Notes: generated from the letters alone by a model not told the origin. A DNA stretch of 37,232 nucleotides from Rhodoglobus sp. (GCA_025463515.1 JAODAQ010000075.1:1-37232), one strand, 5' to 3'; shown: positions 17,812 through 25,295, counted from the stretch's first letter. Translations and numbers: made by a program.

Positions 17812-18659
17812 GGGTCGCCGTCACCGGTGCCGCCGGGTTCGTCGGCGGTGCGATCGCGCGAGCTCTCGGCGCCCGCCACGAGGTCGTCCCGCTCACCCGC
17901 CGCGAGTGGGACATCACGTCGGGCCCCATCGACGGCCGCGCCGACGCCGTGGTCCACTGCGCGGCGCTCGCCGACGACTCCGCGCCGCTGGGCAGGGCGA
18001 TGCTCGTGAACCGCATCGGCACGCGCAACGTCGTGGACAGCTTCCCGGGCGCGCGCATCGTGCATATCAGCACCTCGAGCGTGTACGACGCGTTCACCCC
18101 GTCGGTCCGCGTCACGGAGGACACCCCGCTGCCGAGCAGGTTCCTGAGCAGCTACTCGGAGTCGAAGGCCGCGGCCGAGGCCGAGCTCCCGCCCGGCGCT
18201 GTCGTACTGCGGCCGCACGCCGTCTACGGCCCGGGCGACCGCACCCTCCTGCCGAGGGTGCTGGCGGGCATCCGGGGCCACCGCCTCGTCCTGCCCGAGG
18301 GCGCCGAAGTGCGCCACACGCTCACCCACATCGACAACCTGGCAGCGGCGGTCGAGCTCGCACTCACCGGGCCGCCCGGCGTGTACAACGTGGGCGACGA
18401 CACCGACGTGCTGCTCTCGGCGGTGCTGAAGGAGTTCCTGGTCAGGCGGGGGCGGCCGGATGTCGCGATCCGCAGCATCCCCTACGCCGCCGCCTTCGCC
18501 GCGGCGGGCGCGCTCGAGAGGCTGTCCCGCAGGCCACGGCTCACCCGGTACGCGGTCAGCCAACTCGGCGCAGAGCGGACCCTCGATCTCACGCGCGCCC
18601 GCGAGCACCTCGGCTACGCCCCCGGCCCGACGACCCTAGCCGGCGCCGAGGGCTGGTAA
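17808..18659 (+). CDS. NAD(P)-dependent epimerase/dehydratase-type SDR, OleD-like reductase candidate
   Basis: This extended SDR of 283 residues has the Rossmann motif TGAAGFVG (6-13), HISTSSVYD (87-94) and the active-site YSESK (Tyr116/Lys120), so it is catalytically complete. In olefin and beta-lactone pathways, OleD reduces the beta-keto acid from OleA to the beta-hydroxy acid used by OleC. The position as last gene of the five-gene operon, overlapping the ligase by 4 bases, supports that role (inference). The protein is shorter than typical OleD and could also be a nucleotide-sugar epimerase working with the glycosyltransferase. The stop is at the edge of the CmtR-type operator palindrome. 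Confidence 0.82.
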   Translation: MRVAVTGAAGFVGGAIARALGARHEVVPLTRREWDITSGPIDGRADAVVHCAALADDSAPLGRAMLVNRIGTRNVVDSFPGARIVHISTSSVYDAFTPSVRVTEDTPLPSRFLSSYSESKAAAEAELPPGAVVLRPHAVYGPGDRTLLPRVLAGIRGHRLVLPEGAEVRHTLTHIDNLAAAVELALTGPPGVYNVGDDTDVLLSAVLKEFLVRRGRPDVAIRSIPYAAAFAAAGALERLSRRPRLTRYAVSQLGAERTLDLTRAREHLGYAPGPTTLAGAEGW

Positions 18660-18682
18660 CAGTACAGCCAGCGCTGTACTGT
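18659..18682. promoter_or_regulatory. Operator/promoter of the CmtR-like metal operon
   Basis: A perfect 10-4-10 inverted repeat, ACAGTACAGC-N4-GCTGTACTGT, lies between the reductase stop and the repressor start. Its right arm contains TACTGT (18677-18682), a -10-like box ending 7 bases before ATG 18690. A repressor bound here would block RNA polymerase directly. The 24-base symmetric site suits a dimeric ArsR/SmtB-family protein. Confidence 0.78.
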
Positions 18683-18689
18683 GGAGGGC

Positions 18690-19037
18690 ATGATCACGCT
18701 CGCCTCCCGCCTGGACGTCATGACCCGCCTCGGGCGCGCGATGGCAGACCCGACGCGCTCGCGCATCCTCATGACGCTGCTGGAGCGCCCGGCCTATCCG
18801 GCGGCGCTCGCCGAGGAGCTGGGGCTGTCCCGGCAGAACGTGTCCAACCACCTCGCGTGCCTGCGCGACTGCGGTCTCGTGGTCGCGGAGCCCGAGGGCC
18901 GGCAGTCGCGGTACGAGATCTCCGACCCGCTGCTCGCCCACGCGCTCTCCGACCTCATGCGGGTCGTGCTCGCGATCGACGAGGGCGCGGCGACCCACCA
19001 GGCGGCGCCGCTCACCACGAGCGAGGACTGCTGCTGA
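18690..19037 (+). CDS. CmtR-like ArsR/SmtB-family metal-sensing repressor
   Basis: These winged-helix repressors release DNA when they bind metal. With ATG 18690 the protein has 115 residues and matches, as I recall it, the mycobacterial Cd/Pb sensor CmtR closely: RALADPTR-like MADPTRSRI, ELGLSRQNVSNHLACLRDCGLVV and EGRQSRY. Cys57 and Cys61 fall at exactly the CmtR metal-ligand positions; the third ligand (Cys102 in CmtR) may be supplied by the terminal Cys114-Cys115. A GTG at 18681 would start inside the operator and is less likely. Its TGA overlaps the ATG of the first transporter by one base. I infer Cd, Pb or Zn de-repression of the two downstream cation exporters. Confidence 0.88.
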   Translation: MITLASRLDVMTRLGRAMADPTRSRILMTLLERPAYPAALAEELGLSRQNVSNHLACLRDCGLVVAEPEGRQSRYEISDPLLAHALSDLMRVVLAIDEGAATHQAAPLTTSEDCC

Positions 19038-19696
19038 TGACGGCAACCCTCGAACGGCACGCGCGCGCTGTCATTCTGCGCCGCCGCATCCGCTGGATCG
19101 TGGGCGCGACCATCGCGTACAACGTCGTCGAGGCGATAGTCGCGATCTCCTCGGGAGTCGCGTCGTCGTCGGTCGCACTGCTCGGCTTCGGGCTGGACTC
19201 CGTGGTCGAGGTGCTGAGCGCGGCCGCCGTCGCGTGGCAGTTCACCCGGAAGGACCCGGAGCGCTGGGAGAAGCCGGCCCTCCGCGTCATCGCGCTCTCG
19301 TTCTTCCTCCTCGCCGCCTATGTCGGGATCAGCGCGGTGCTGTCCCTTCTCGGCGCGGTCGAGCCGCGCCACAGCACCGTGGGGCTCATCCTCACGGCCC
19401 TGAGCGTGGTCATCATGCCCCTGCTCTCCCTCGCGGAGTACCGCACCGGCCGCGAGCTCGGATCGGCAACGGCGATGGCCGACTCGCGCCAGACCCTCAT
19501 CTGCAGCCTGCTCTCCGCGGCGGTGCTCCTCGGGCTCGCCCTCAACTCGCTCTTCGGGTGGTGGTGGGCCGACTCCGTCGCGGCGCTCGTGATCGTGGGC
19601 CTCGCCGTGCGCGAGGGCGTCGAGGCGTGGCGGGGCGACACCTGCGCCACTCCGATCGGGATGCTGCTCGACGAGGGCGACGAGGAGGAGCGCTGA
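19037..19696 (+). CDS. Cation diffusion facilitator-type transporter, short form without C-terminal domain
   Basis: Membrane protein of 219 residues with about five or six helices. The TM2 motif reads LLGFGLDSVVEV, the LDS form of the CDF metal site, and TM5 has MADSRQTLICSLLSA, where CDFs have HxxxD-type ligands. The usual cytoplasmic metal-binding C-terminal domain is missing: the protein ends about 15 residues after the last helix with DTCATPIGMLLDEGDEEER. Such short family members are common in actinobacteria next to ArsR-type sensors. It overlaps the repressor and the following CDF gene by one base each, making a three-gene operon. Export of Cd, Zn or related metals is inferred from family and context. 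Confidence 0.86.
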   Translation: MTATLERHARAVILRRRIRWIVGATIAYNVVEAIVAISSGVASSSVALLGFGLDSVVEVLSAAAVAWQFTRKDPERWEKPALRVIALSFFLLAAYVGISAVLSLLGAVEPRHSTVGLILTALSVVIMPLLSLAEYRTGRELGSATAMADSRQTLICSLLSAAVLLGLALNSLFGWWWADSVAALVIVGLAVREGVEAWRGDTCATPIGMLLDEGDEEER

Positions 19697-20607
19697 TGGT
19701 GGAGCACGACCACGAGCACGCAGACTCGGGCCGGGGGCGCCTCGCGATAGCCCTCGGGATCACCGCCGCCGTACTCGTCGCCGAGGTCGTCGGTGCCGTC
19801 ATCACGGGCAGCCTCGCGCTCCTCGTCGACGCCGCGCACATGCTCACCGATGCGGGCGGGCTCGCGATCGCGCTGCTCGCCGCAACCCTGGTCAAGCGGC
19901 CCGCGAACTCGAAGCGCACCTGGGGGATGGCCCGGGCGGAGGTGCTCGGCGCCACCGCGCAGGCCGCGATCCTCCTGGCCGTCGGGATCTTCGTCCTCGT
20001 CGAGGCCGTGCAGCGGCTGTTCAACCCGCCGGAGATCACGGGCAGCCAGCTGGTGGTGTTCGGCATCATCGGGCTGCTCGGGAACGTGGCATCCATCGCC
20101 GTGCTCGCCTCCAGCCGGGGGAAGAACCTCAACCTTCGGGCGGCCTTCCTCGAAGTGCTGAACGACGCGCTCGGCTCACTCGCCGTCATCGCGGCGGCGA
20201 TCGTCATCGCGACCACGGGCTTCCAGCTCGCGGATGCGATCGCCGCGATCCTCATCGGCGCGCTCATCCTGCCGCGCGCCGTGCTCCTGCTGCGCGACAC
20301 CACGAGCGTGCTGCTCGAGTCCACGCCCAAGGGCCTCGACCTCGACTCGGTGCGCGACCACCTGCTCGAGCTGCCCCACGTGAAGAGCGTGCACGACCTG
20401 CACGTCAGCCAGATCGCGACCGGCCTGCCGGTGCTCACGGCCCACGTCGTCGTCGACGACTCGTGCTTCTACGACGGCCACAACGCCCGGATGCTCGACG
20501 ACCTGCAGCACTGCGTCGCCGAGCACTTCGCGGTGCAGATCGAGCACTCGACGTTCCAGCTCGAGCCCGCCGGCCACGGCGCGCACGAGCACCCCACGCA
20601 CGACTAG
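19696..20607 (+). CDS. CzcD/ZitB-type cation diffusion facilitator
   Basis: CDF antiporters export Zn, Cd or Co in exchange for protons. The 303-residue protein has six predicted helices with the metal-site motifs LLVDAAHMLTDAGGLAIAL (TM2 HxxxD) and EVLNDALGSLAVIAAA (TM5), the CzcD-typical LFNPPEI loop, and a cytoplasmic C-terminal domain with HDLHVSQIATGLPVLTAHVV. It is His-rich at the N-terminus (EHDHEHADS) and the C-terminus (HGAHEHPTHD), as usual for Zn/Cd carriers. The ATG overlaps the stop of the shorter CDF. With the CmtR-like repressor it forms a complete metal-resistance operon ending at a repeat that also covers its stop codon. Confidence 0.93.
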   Translation: MVEHDHEHADSGRGRLAIALGITAAVLVAEVVGAVITGSLALLVDAAHMLTDAGGLAIALLAATLVKRPANSKRTWGMARAEVLGATAQAAILLAVGIFVLVEAVQRLFNPPEITGSQLVVFGIIGLLGNVASIAVLASSRGKNLNLRAAFLEVLNDALGSLAVIAAAIVIATTGFQLADAIAAILIGALILPRAVLLLRDTTSVLLESTPKGLDLDSVRDHLLELPHVKSVHDLHVSQIATGLPVLTAHVVVDDSCFYDGHNARMLDDLQHCVAEHFAVQIEHSTFQLEPAGHGAHEHPTHD

Positions 20608-20686
20608 CGCGCCGTCCGCACCAGTCGTCAAAAGTTGCTCCTTCGAGCGCGCTAAGGAGCACTTTGTGACGAATCGAGCGCGCTAG
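20604..20686. repeat. Nested palindromic repeat joining the stop codons of two convergent genes
   Basis: Inner hairpin: CGTCAAAAGTTGCTCCTT (20626-20643) pairs with AAGGAGCACTTTGTGACG (20654-20671) with two mismatches. Outer arms CTAGCGCG (20604-20611) and CGCGCTAG (20679-20686) include the stop codons of the czcD-like gene and of the MBG gene. CGAGCGCGCTA occurs twice (20644, 20675). It probably works as a bidirectional terminator and looks like a dispersed repeat. Confidence 0.7.
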
Positions 20687-22293
20687 ACCCTCCGCCTCCA
20701 CGCGATGACGGCGATGGCGGCGGCGATGAACACGACTGCTGCCGCGCCGATCACCCAGGGCAGCCAGGCGAGGTCGCCGGTGCCGCTGTTCGGCATCGGG
20801 TCGGGCGTGGGGGTCGGCGACGACGTGCGCGTCGGCGTCGGAGTGGGTGTCGGTGTCGGAGTGTGGGTCGGGGTCACGGTGGGAGTAGGAGTGGGCGTCG
20901 GTGTGGGGTTGACCGCCGTGACCGTGACGACTCCCGGCAGGAAGGTGATGGCGTAGTCGGTCGAGCTGACTCCTGAGGGCTGCACGGGGTAGCTGCCCGG
21001 CCCGCTCGTGACGCCCGCTGCGGTCGTGAAGGCGAGCGTGCCGGAGAGGTTCGCCAGCGTCTGCCCGTTGACGAACCCGGTCGCAGTGGCGGTGAAGTCG
21101 CCGTTGGCCTGCCCCTGGAGCCGCGACTTGCCGAGCGCCGTGATCGCGAGCGGCGCCGGGGTGATCGTGGTGGTGCCGCTCGCGCCGTAGGTGATGACGT
21201 AGTTGGTGGCGACCGCGCCGGCGCAGCTCGTCGTGGCGGGGTAGCCGCCGACGTGGGCGGTCGCGCCCGCTGAGGTCGTGCACGTGGGCTGGGTGGTCAG
21301 GACGGTTTTCGTGTCGGGGCTGATGAAGCCCGAGTAGGCAGCGGTCACGGGGGCGGCCCCGCCGTAGGTCGACTGCGCGTTCGAGGGCGTGATCACGAGG
21401 GGCGCGGGGCTGATCGTCATGGTGCCGTCGACGAACGTGGGCGCGTAGTTCGCCGCAGTGCCCGCGCACCTCGTCGGGGCGCTCGGCACCACCGGCGCCA
21501 CGGTCGTGCACGTGATTCCGGGCACTGACGTCTCGTTATTGGGGAGGGGCAGGAAGAGAGGTACGACCGCGGGCAGGGCGCCGTAGACGCCGCTGTCGCT
21601 GCTTGCCGTGATCGTGATCAGCGCCTTCCCGATCACGACCGCGCCCGCGTCGTAGATGAAGTTGTAGTTGAAGCCGGGCTGCGCCACTGCTCCGGAGCAG
21701 AGGCCGGCGGTGGCGTATGTGGCGACCGGGTCGGTAAGGGCGGTCGATGAGACGCACAGCACGCCGGAGGTGTCGACCCCGGCCATGCCCGCGGGATACA
21801 CGGGGCTCACAGTCGCGGCCGAGCCGTAGGCCGCCGTGCCCGAGGCGCCGATGTGCAGGTCGGATGTGAGCGCGGAGACGGTCACCGACACGACGCTGGT
21901 GACCGCGGGATTGGTGCCGTCGGTGACGGTAGTGGTGAGCGGCGACGTAGCGGTCAGGCCGATGGTGGGCGTGAACGTGAGTAGCCCCAGCTGGGTTGTG
22001 AGGTAGCTGCCGATTCCGGTGAGCGTGGCGCTTCCGGAGCCGATCACGAAGTCGCCGCCGGTGAGCGTGCCGTTCGCCACGGGCCAGGTGATGGTCAGGT
22101 CCAGGCTGTCGCCATCGGGATCCGAGATCGACCCGCCGGCGAACGGCATCGTCGCCGTGTGGTCGTCGCTCAGGACCACGGCATTCAGGGAGACCACCGG
22201 CGGATCCCCGGTGGCAGACGCCGCGAGCGGAGCCGTGAGCACCAGCGCCCCGATGAACAGGGCAGCTGCACCGAATACCAGGGGACGCTTCAT
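20683..22293 (-). CDS. Secreted MBG-domain surface protein with Pro/Thr stalk and C-terminal anchor
   Basis: The 536-residue protein begins with a signal peptide (MKRPLVFGAAALFIGALVLTA, likely cut after ASA). An Ig/cadherin-like region (about 28-150) contains SDPDGDSLDLTITWP. Then come MBG-type repeats with VYGALPAV and STYGGAAPV motifs, KALITITA, APLVITPSNA and APLAITAL beta-strands, and paired cysteines spaced about 15-20 residues apart. A TPTPTPT stalk precedes PMPNSGTGD, a hydrophobic helix and WRRRV. MPNSG resembles a degenerate LPXTG sorting signal, so sortase anchoring is possible; simple membrane anchoring is the alternative. It lies 2 bases after the P450 stop and must share its transcript. 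Adhesin-like role inferred. Confidence 0.85.
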   Translation of the reverse strand: MKRPLVFGAAALFIGALVLTAPLAASATGDPPVVSLNAVVLSDDHTATMPFAGGSISDPDGDSLDLTITWPVANGTLTGGDFVIGSGSATLTGIGSYLTTQLGLLTFTPTIGLTATSPLTTTVTDGTNPAVTSVVSVTVSALTSDLHIGASGTAAYGSAATVSPVYPAGMAGVDTSGVLCVSSTALTDPVATYATAGLCSGAVAQPGFNYNFIYDAGAVVIGKALITITASSDSGVYGALPAVVPLFLPLPNNETSVPGITCTTVAPVVPSAPTRCAGTAANYAPTFVDGTMTISPAPLVITPSNAQSTYGGAAPVTAAYSGFISPDTKTVLTTQPTCTTSAGATAHVGGYPATTSCAGAVATNYVITYGASGTTTITPAPLAITALGKSRLQGQANGDFTATATGFVNGQTLANLSGTLAFTTAAGVTSGPGSYPVQPSGVSSTDYAITFLPGVVTVTAVNPTPTPTPTPTVTPTHTPTPTPTPTPTRTSSPTPTPDPMPNSGTGDLAWLPWVIGAAAVVFIAAAIAVIAWRRRV

Positions 22294-22295
22294 CC

Positions 22296-23537
22296 TCACA
22301 CCGCTTTCTGTACTACGAGGCTCTCGTACGCCGGAATGAGCACCCGCTTGCCGTACCGGCGCGACACCACGCGGAACGGCCGCCCGTCGCCCACGAGCAG
22401 CTCGATGATCTTGGTCAGCTCCGCCCGCGCGAGCGGACCGCCGAGGCACAGGTGGCGCCCCGCGCCGAACCAGAGCTGGCGGTTCTGCGGGATGTAGTCG
22501 CGGTCGACCCGGTATTCGCCCGCGAGGTTGTTCGCGGTCCAGGTGAGCACGACGATGCGCTCGCCGGCCGTGAGGGTGTGCTTGCCGATGGTGAGGTCAG
22601 CGAGCACCGAGCGCCCGATGATCGGCGCCGGGGAGGTGACGCGCAGGGCCTCGCGCACGGCGTTCTCCATCAGCTTCGGATCCGCGATGAGCGCGTGCTG
22701 CTGGCCGGTGTCGTAGAGCAGGGCCGCGGTGCGGGCCATGGCGGATGCCGCGGTCTCGGTGCCCGCGACCATGAGCAGGGTCGACAGCCCCTTCGTCTCC
22801 TGCAGGCTGAGACCGAGGTCGCGGCAGCGGCCGATGATCGTCGTGCCCGGCGCGGTCTCGAAGGCCGCGTCGATGTGGCCGGTGAGCTTCTCGACGATCT
22901 CCCTGGCCTTGGCGATCTTCTCGGGCGGCAGCACGGTGTCGGCGGTGGTGCCGAGCGCCGTCGCGGCGAGCTCCTCGCCGGTGCGGAAGATCTCGCGGTA
23001 GGCGTCGTCGGTGTCTTCTGCGGGCATCCCCAGCAGAGTCACCACCATCTGGCCGACCAGGATGCGGCTCAGGTCGGCGAGGTCGATGGGCTCACCGGCG
23101 TCGAACGCGCGCCGGGCATCCTCGATGCGACTGCCCCAGGCCCGCTCGACGAACTCGAAGCTGGACTTCTCGGTGAACAGCTCGCGGCTCTTGGTGCGCA
23201 GTTCGTAGTGGCCGGGGCCGTCGAAGAGGTCGTAGACCCAGTCGCCCAGGATCTGCGCCCACAGGTGGCCCACGCCGCCCTCGCTCAGGAGGGTGAAGTG
23301 CTCGGGGTCGTTGAGCACGGAGCGCGCGGTGAGCGGGTCGGCAGTGATCCAGCCGAGGCCCGGCACCTTGAGCAGAGGCTTGGCGAACATGCCGATCCAG
23401 TTGAGGAACGGCAGAGCGGGGCGTGCGGCGCTCAGGAGCCGGTGCTCGTGCGCGCGGGCGCTCGGGCCGATGCCGTCGGTCAGCGGGTTGAGTGTGCGCT
23501 CGCGCACGGGGGCGGTGAGATCCTCAGCTACGGGCAC
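22296..23537 (-). CDS. Cytochrome P450 (second of two related copies)
   Basis: This 413-residue soluble P450 has VAGTET (257-262) in the I-helix, the ExxR motif EALR (296-299) and the heme loop WFGAGRHLCLGGPLA with Cys364. It resembles the P450 in the five-gene operon at both ends, which is unusual enough to suggest a shared family and perhaps related substrates. The start is GTG 23537 (VPVAEDLTAPV): a TAGATT box on the minus strand ends 6 bases upstream. It is divergent from the TMEM175/SDR unit across 27 bases containing a perfect palindrome, and is followed by the surface-protein gene. No redox partner is adjacent. Substrate unknown. Confidence 0.93.
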   Translation of the reverse strand: MPVAEDLTAPVRERTLNPLTDGIGPSARAHEHRLLSAARPALPFLNWIGMFAKPLLKVPGLGWITADPLTARSVLNDPEHFTLLSEGGVGHLWAQILGDWVYDLFDGPGHYELRTKSRELFTEKSSFEFVERAWGSRIEDARRAFDAGEPIDLADLSRILVGQMVVTLLGMPAEDTDDAYREIFRTGEELAATALGTTADTVLPPEKIAKAREIVEKLTGHIDAAFETAPGTTIIGRCRDLGLSLQETKGLSTLLMVAGTETAASAMARTAALLYDTGQQHALIADPKLMENAVREALRVTSPAPIIGRSVLADLTIGKHTLTAGERIVVLTWTANNLAGEYRVDRDYIPQNRQLWFGAGRHLCLGGPLARAELTKIIELLVGDGRPFRVVSRRYGKRVLIPAYESLVVQKAV

Positions 23538-23542
23538 ACGCC

Positions 23543-23558
23543 CAATCTAGCTAGATTG
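23543..23558. promoter_or_regulatory. Perfect 16-bp palindrome forming a symmetric divergent promoter
   Basis: CAATCTAGCTAGATTG contains TAGATT on each strand (23552-23557 plus; 23549-23544 minus). Each ends 6-7 bases from its start codon (ATG 23565; GTG 23537). The same palindrome could be an operator co-regulating the P450/MBG and TMEM175/SDR transcripts. Confidence 0.75.
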
Positions 23559-23564
23559 AGGGGC

Positions 23565-24203
23565 ATGTCATCCCTCAGGGAACGGTATTCCTCGATCTTC
23601 GGTCAGGGCCGGATGACCGAGCGCGTGGTCTTCTTCAGCGACGCCGTGTTCGCGATCGCCATGACGCTGCTGGTCGTCGACCTTCGCGTGCCCGAAGTCG
23701 ACAACGGCGAGACCTCCGGCGAGGTACTGACGAGCCTCCTGCCCGGCTTCCTCGCGTTCGTCATCTCGTTCGCCGTGATCGCGCTCAACTGGAACGGGCA
23801 CCACCGCAAGTTCCGCGTCATCAACGGGTTCGACAGCCGGCTCATCCAGCTCAACTTCCTGCTGCTGTTCCTCGTGGCGTTCACGCCCTTCCCGACGAGC
23901 CTCATGAGCGAGTACCCGGGCGAGGTTCCGTCGGTCGTGCTGTACGCGGCGGTCGTGGCATCCCTGAGCCTCGTGCAGCTGTGGATGTGGGTGTACGCGT
24001 GGCGGCACGACCTCATCGACGCGATCGTCGAGCCGGACATGTACCGCTACGTCGCGCGCAACCTCCTGGTCGTGCCGATCGTGTTCGGCATCTCGATCCT
24101 CATCGCGTTCTTCTGGGACGCGAACATCGCCATGTACTCGTGGCTCGTGCTCATCCCGGCGACGATCATCGTCGCGCGGGTGGGCGGAAGGAGGAAGAAG
24201 TGA
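23565..24203 (+). CDS. TMEM175-family potassium channel
   Basis: Prokaryotic TMEM175 proteins are tetrameric K+-selective channels with one six-helix repeat per subunit. The 212-residue protein carries the family signature RMTERVVFFSDAVFAIAMTLLVVDL (16-40), containing the FSDAVFAIA pore helix, followed by five more hydrophobic segments; HHRKF, LNFLLLFLVAFTPFPTSLM are family-like too. Length is normal. ATG 23565 is at the predicted transcription start. Its TGA overlaps the ATG of the SDR gene by one base, so the two are coupled. A connection between a K+ channel, an SDR and the divergent P450 is not known to me. Confidence 0.93.
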   Translation: MSSLRERYSSIFGQGRMTERVVFFSDAVFAIAMTLLVVDLRVPEVDNGETSGEVLTSLLPGFLAFVISFAVIALNWNGHHRKFRVINGFDSRLIQLNFLLLFLVAFTPFPTSLMSEYPGEVPSVVLYAAVVASLSLVQLWMWVYAWRHDLIDAIVEPDMYRYVARNLLVVPIVFGISILIAFFWDANIAMYSWLVLIPATIIVARVGGRRKK

Positions 24204-24955
24204 TGTTCAGCCCGAAGCGCTCGCTCGTGACCGGGGCCTCGGCCGGCCTCGGCGTCGAGTTCGCCCGAGTGCTCGCCGCCCGCGGCTCGGAGCTGGTGCT
24301 CGCAGCCCGCCGCACCGACCGGCTCGAGGAGCTCGCGGCGTCGCTCGACGTGAAGGTGCAGGTCGTGACGATCGACCTCTCGCTGCCGGAGGCGGGGCGC
24401 CGCCTGTTCGACGCGGCCGGCCCGGTCGACCTGCTGGTGAACAACGCGGGCTTCGGGACGCACGGCGCCCTCGTCGACGAGGCGCCGGAGCGTCTGGCGC
24501 AGGAGGTGGCGCTCAACGTTGCCGCGGTGGTGGACGCGACGCGCGCGTTCCTGCCGTCGATGATCGCGAACGGGTTCGGCGGCATCGTGAATCTCGCGAG
24601 CACGGCCGCGTTCCAGCCGATCCCGGGCATGGCGGTCTACGGAGCCTCGAAGGCCTTCGTGCTGAGCTTCACCGAGGCGATGTGGGCGGAGGCTCGCAAG
24701 CACGGCGTGAAGGTCACCGCCCTGGCGCCGGGTGCGACCGCGACGGAGTTCTTCGACATCGCGGGCAACCCTCCCGGCCGGCAGCAGACCCCGGAGCAGG
24801 TGATCGCCGTCGCGATGCGCGCCCTCGACCGGCGCTCGACCCCGCCGCACGTGGTCTCGGGCGCGGGCAACGCCTTCGCGGCGTGGGGCACCCGGCTCGT
24901 GCCGAAGCGGCTGCTCGCGCCGATGGCGGGGCGCATCGTCGGGTTCAGGGGCTGA
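24203..24955 (+). CDS. Short-chain dehydrogenase/reductase
   Basis: Classical SDR of 250 residues: TGASAGLG (10-17) for cofactor binding, with AARRTDRL after strand 2 suggesting NADP preference, NNAGFGTHG, the catalytic Ser in LASTAAFQPIPGM, YGASK (Tyr-x3-Lys) and APGATATEFF. It resembles the DltE/YbbO-like group of broad-substrate oxidoreductases. It is translationally coupled to the TMEM175 gene. The last 11 bases overlap the tail of the convergent arsR. A role with the nearby P450 in lipid or alcohol/ketone metabolism is possible but only positional. Confidence 0.9.
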   Translation: MFSPKRSLVTGASAGLGVEFARVLAARGSELVLAARRTDRLEELAASLDVKVQVVTIDLSLPEAGRRLFDAAGPVDLLVNNAGFGTHGALVDEAPERLAQEVALNVAAVVDATRAFLPSMIANGFGGIVNLASTAAFQPIPGMAVYGASKAFVLSFTEAMWAEARKHGVKVTALAPGATATEFFDIAGNPPGRQQTPEQVIAVAMRALDRRSTPPHVVSGAGNAFAAWGTRLVPKRLLAPMAGRIVGFRG

Positions 24956-25295
24956 CGAGGAACGCCGAGAGGCTCTCAAGCGCGCCGGGGACGAGCGCGT
25001 AGTACGCCCACGTCGCGCGCTTCGACCGCGTGAGGAAGCCCGCCTCGACGAGCACCTTGAGGTGGTGCGACACGGTCGGCTGGCTCAGGCCGAGGGGCTC
25101 GGTGAGGTCGCACACGCACGCCTCGGCGTTCTCGTGGGCGGCGACCATCGAGAGGATCCGCAGCCGTGCGGGGTCGGCGATCGCCTTGAGGGAGCGGGAC
25201 AGGTCGTCGGCCTGCTGCCCGCCGAGCACCTCGCGCGTGAGCGGCGCGCAGCACGCGGTGGCCTGGATGACGGGGAGCAGCTCGAGAACTGGCAT
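24945..25295 (-). CDS. arsR: ArsR-family arsenic-responsive repressor
   Basis: This 116-residue winged-helix repressor has ADPARLRILSMVA, EACVCDLTEPLGLSQPTVSHHLKVLVEAGF (recognition helix) and SKRATWAYYALVP. It carries Cys15-Cys16 near the N-terminus (ATACCAPL), plus Cys60 and Cys62. As I recall, the Corynebacterium glutamicum ArsR binds As(III) through Cys15, Cys16 and Cys55, so this looks like the same sensing geometry rather than the E. coli CVC-only site. ATG 25295 lies 6 bases after a TAGTGT box on the minus strand. It is divergent from arsC across 55 bases that contain an inverted repeat. The stop lies inside the end of the SDR gene. Confidence 0.93.
   Translation of the reverse strand: MPVLELLPVIQATACCAPLTREVLGGQQADDLSRSLKAIADPARLRILSMVAAHENAEACVCDLTEPLGLSQPTVSHHLKVLVEAGFLTRSKRATWAYYALVPGALESLSAFLVSP

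Noticed and set aside
18681-18690. GTG 18681 as start of the CmtR-like repressor
   Set aside because: It lies inside the operator palindrome and the -10 box. ATG 18690 puts the metal cysteines at 57 and 61 as in CmtR.
20820-20920. CRISPR-like or tandem-repeat array
   Set aside because: The periodic GTCGG/GTGGG pattern comes from TPTPTP codons in the MBG protein; there are no spacers and no cas genes.
20705-20956. Plus-strand Val/Gly repeat ORF (GVGVGVGVGV)
   Set aside because: Antisense of the Pro/Thr stalk of the MBG protein; repeated codons there keep other frames open.
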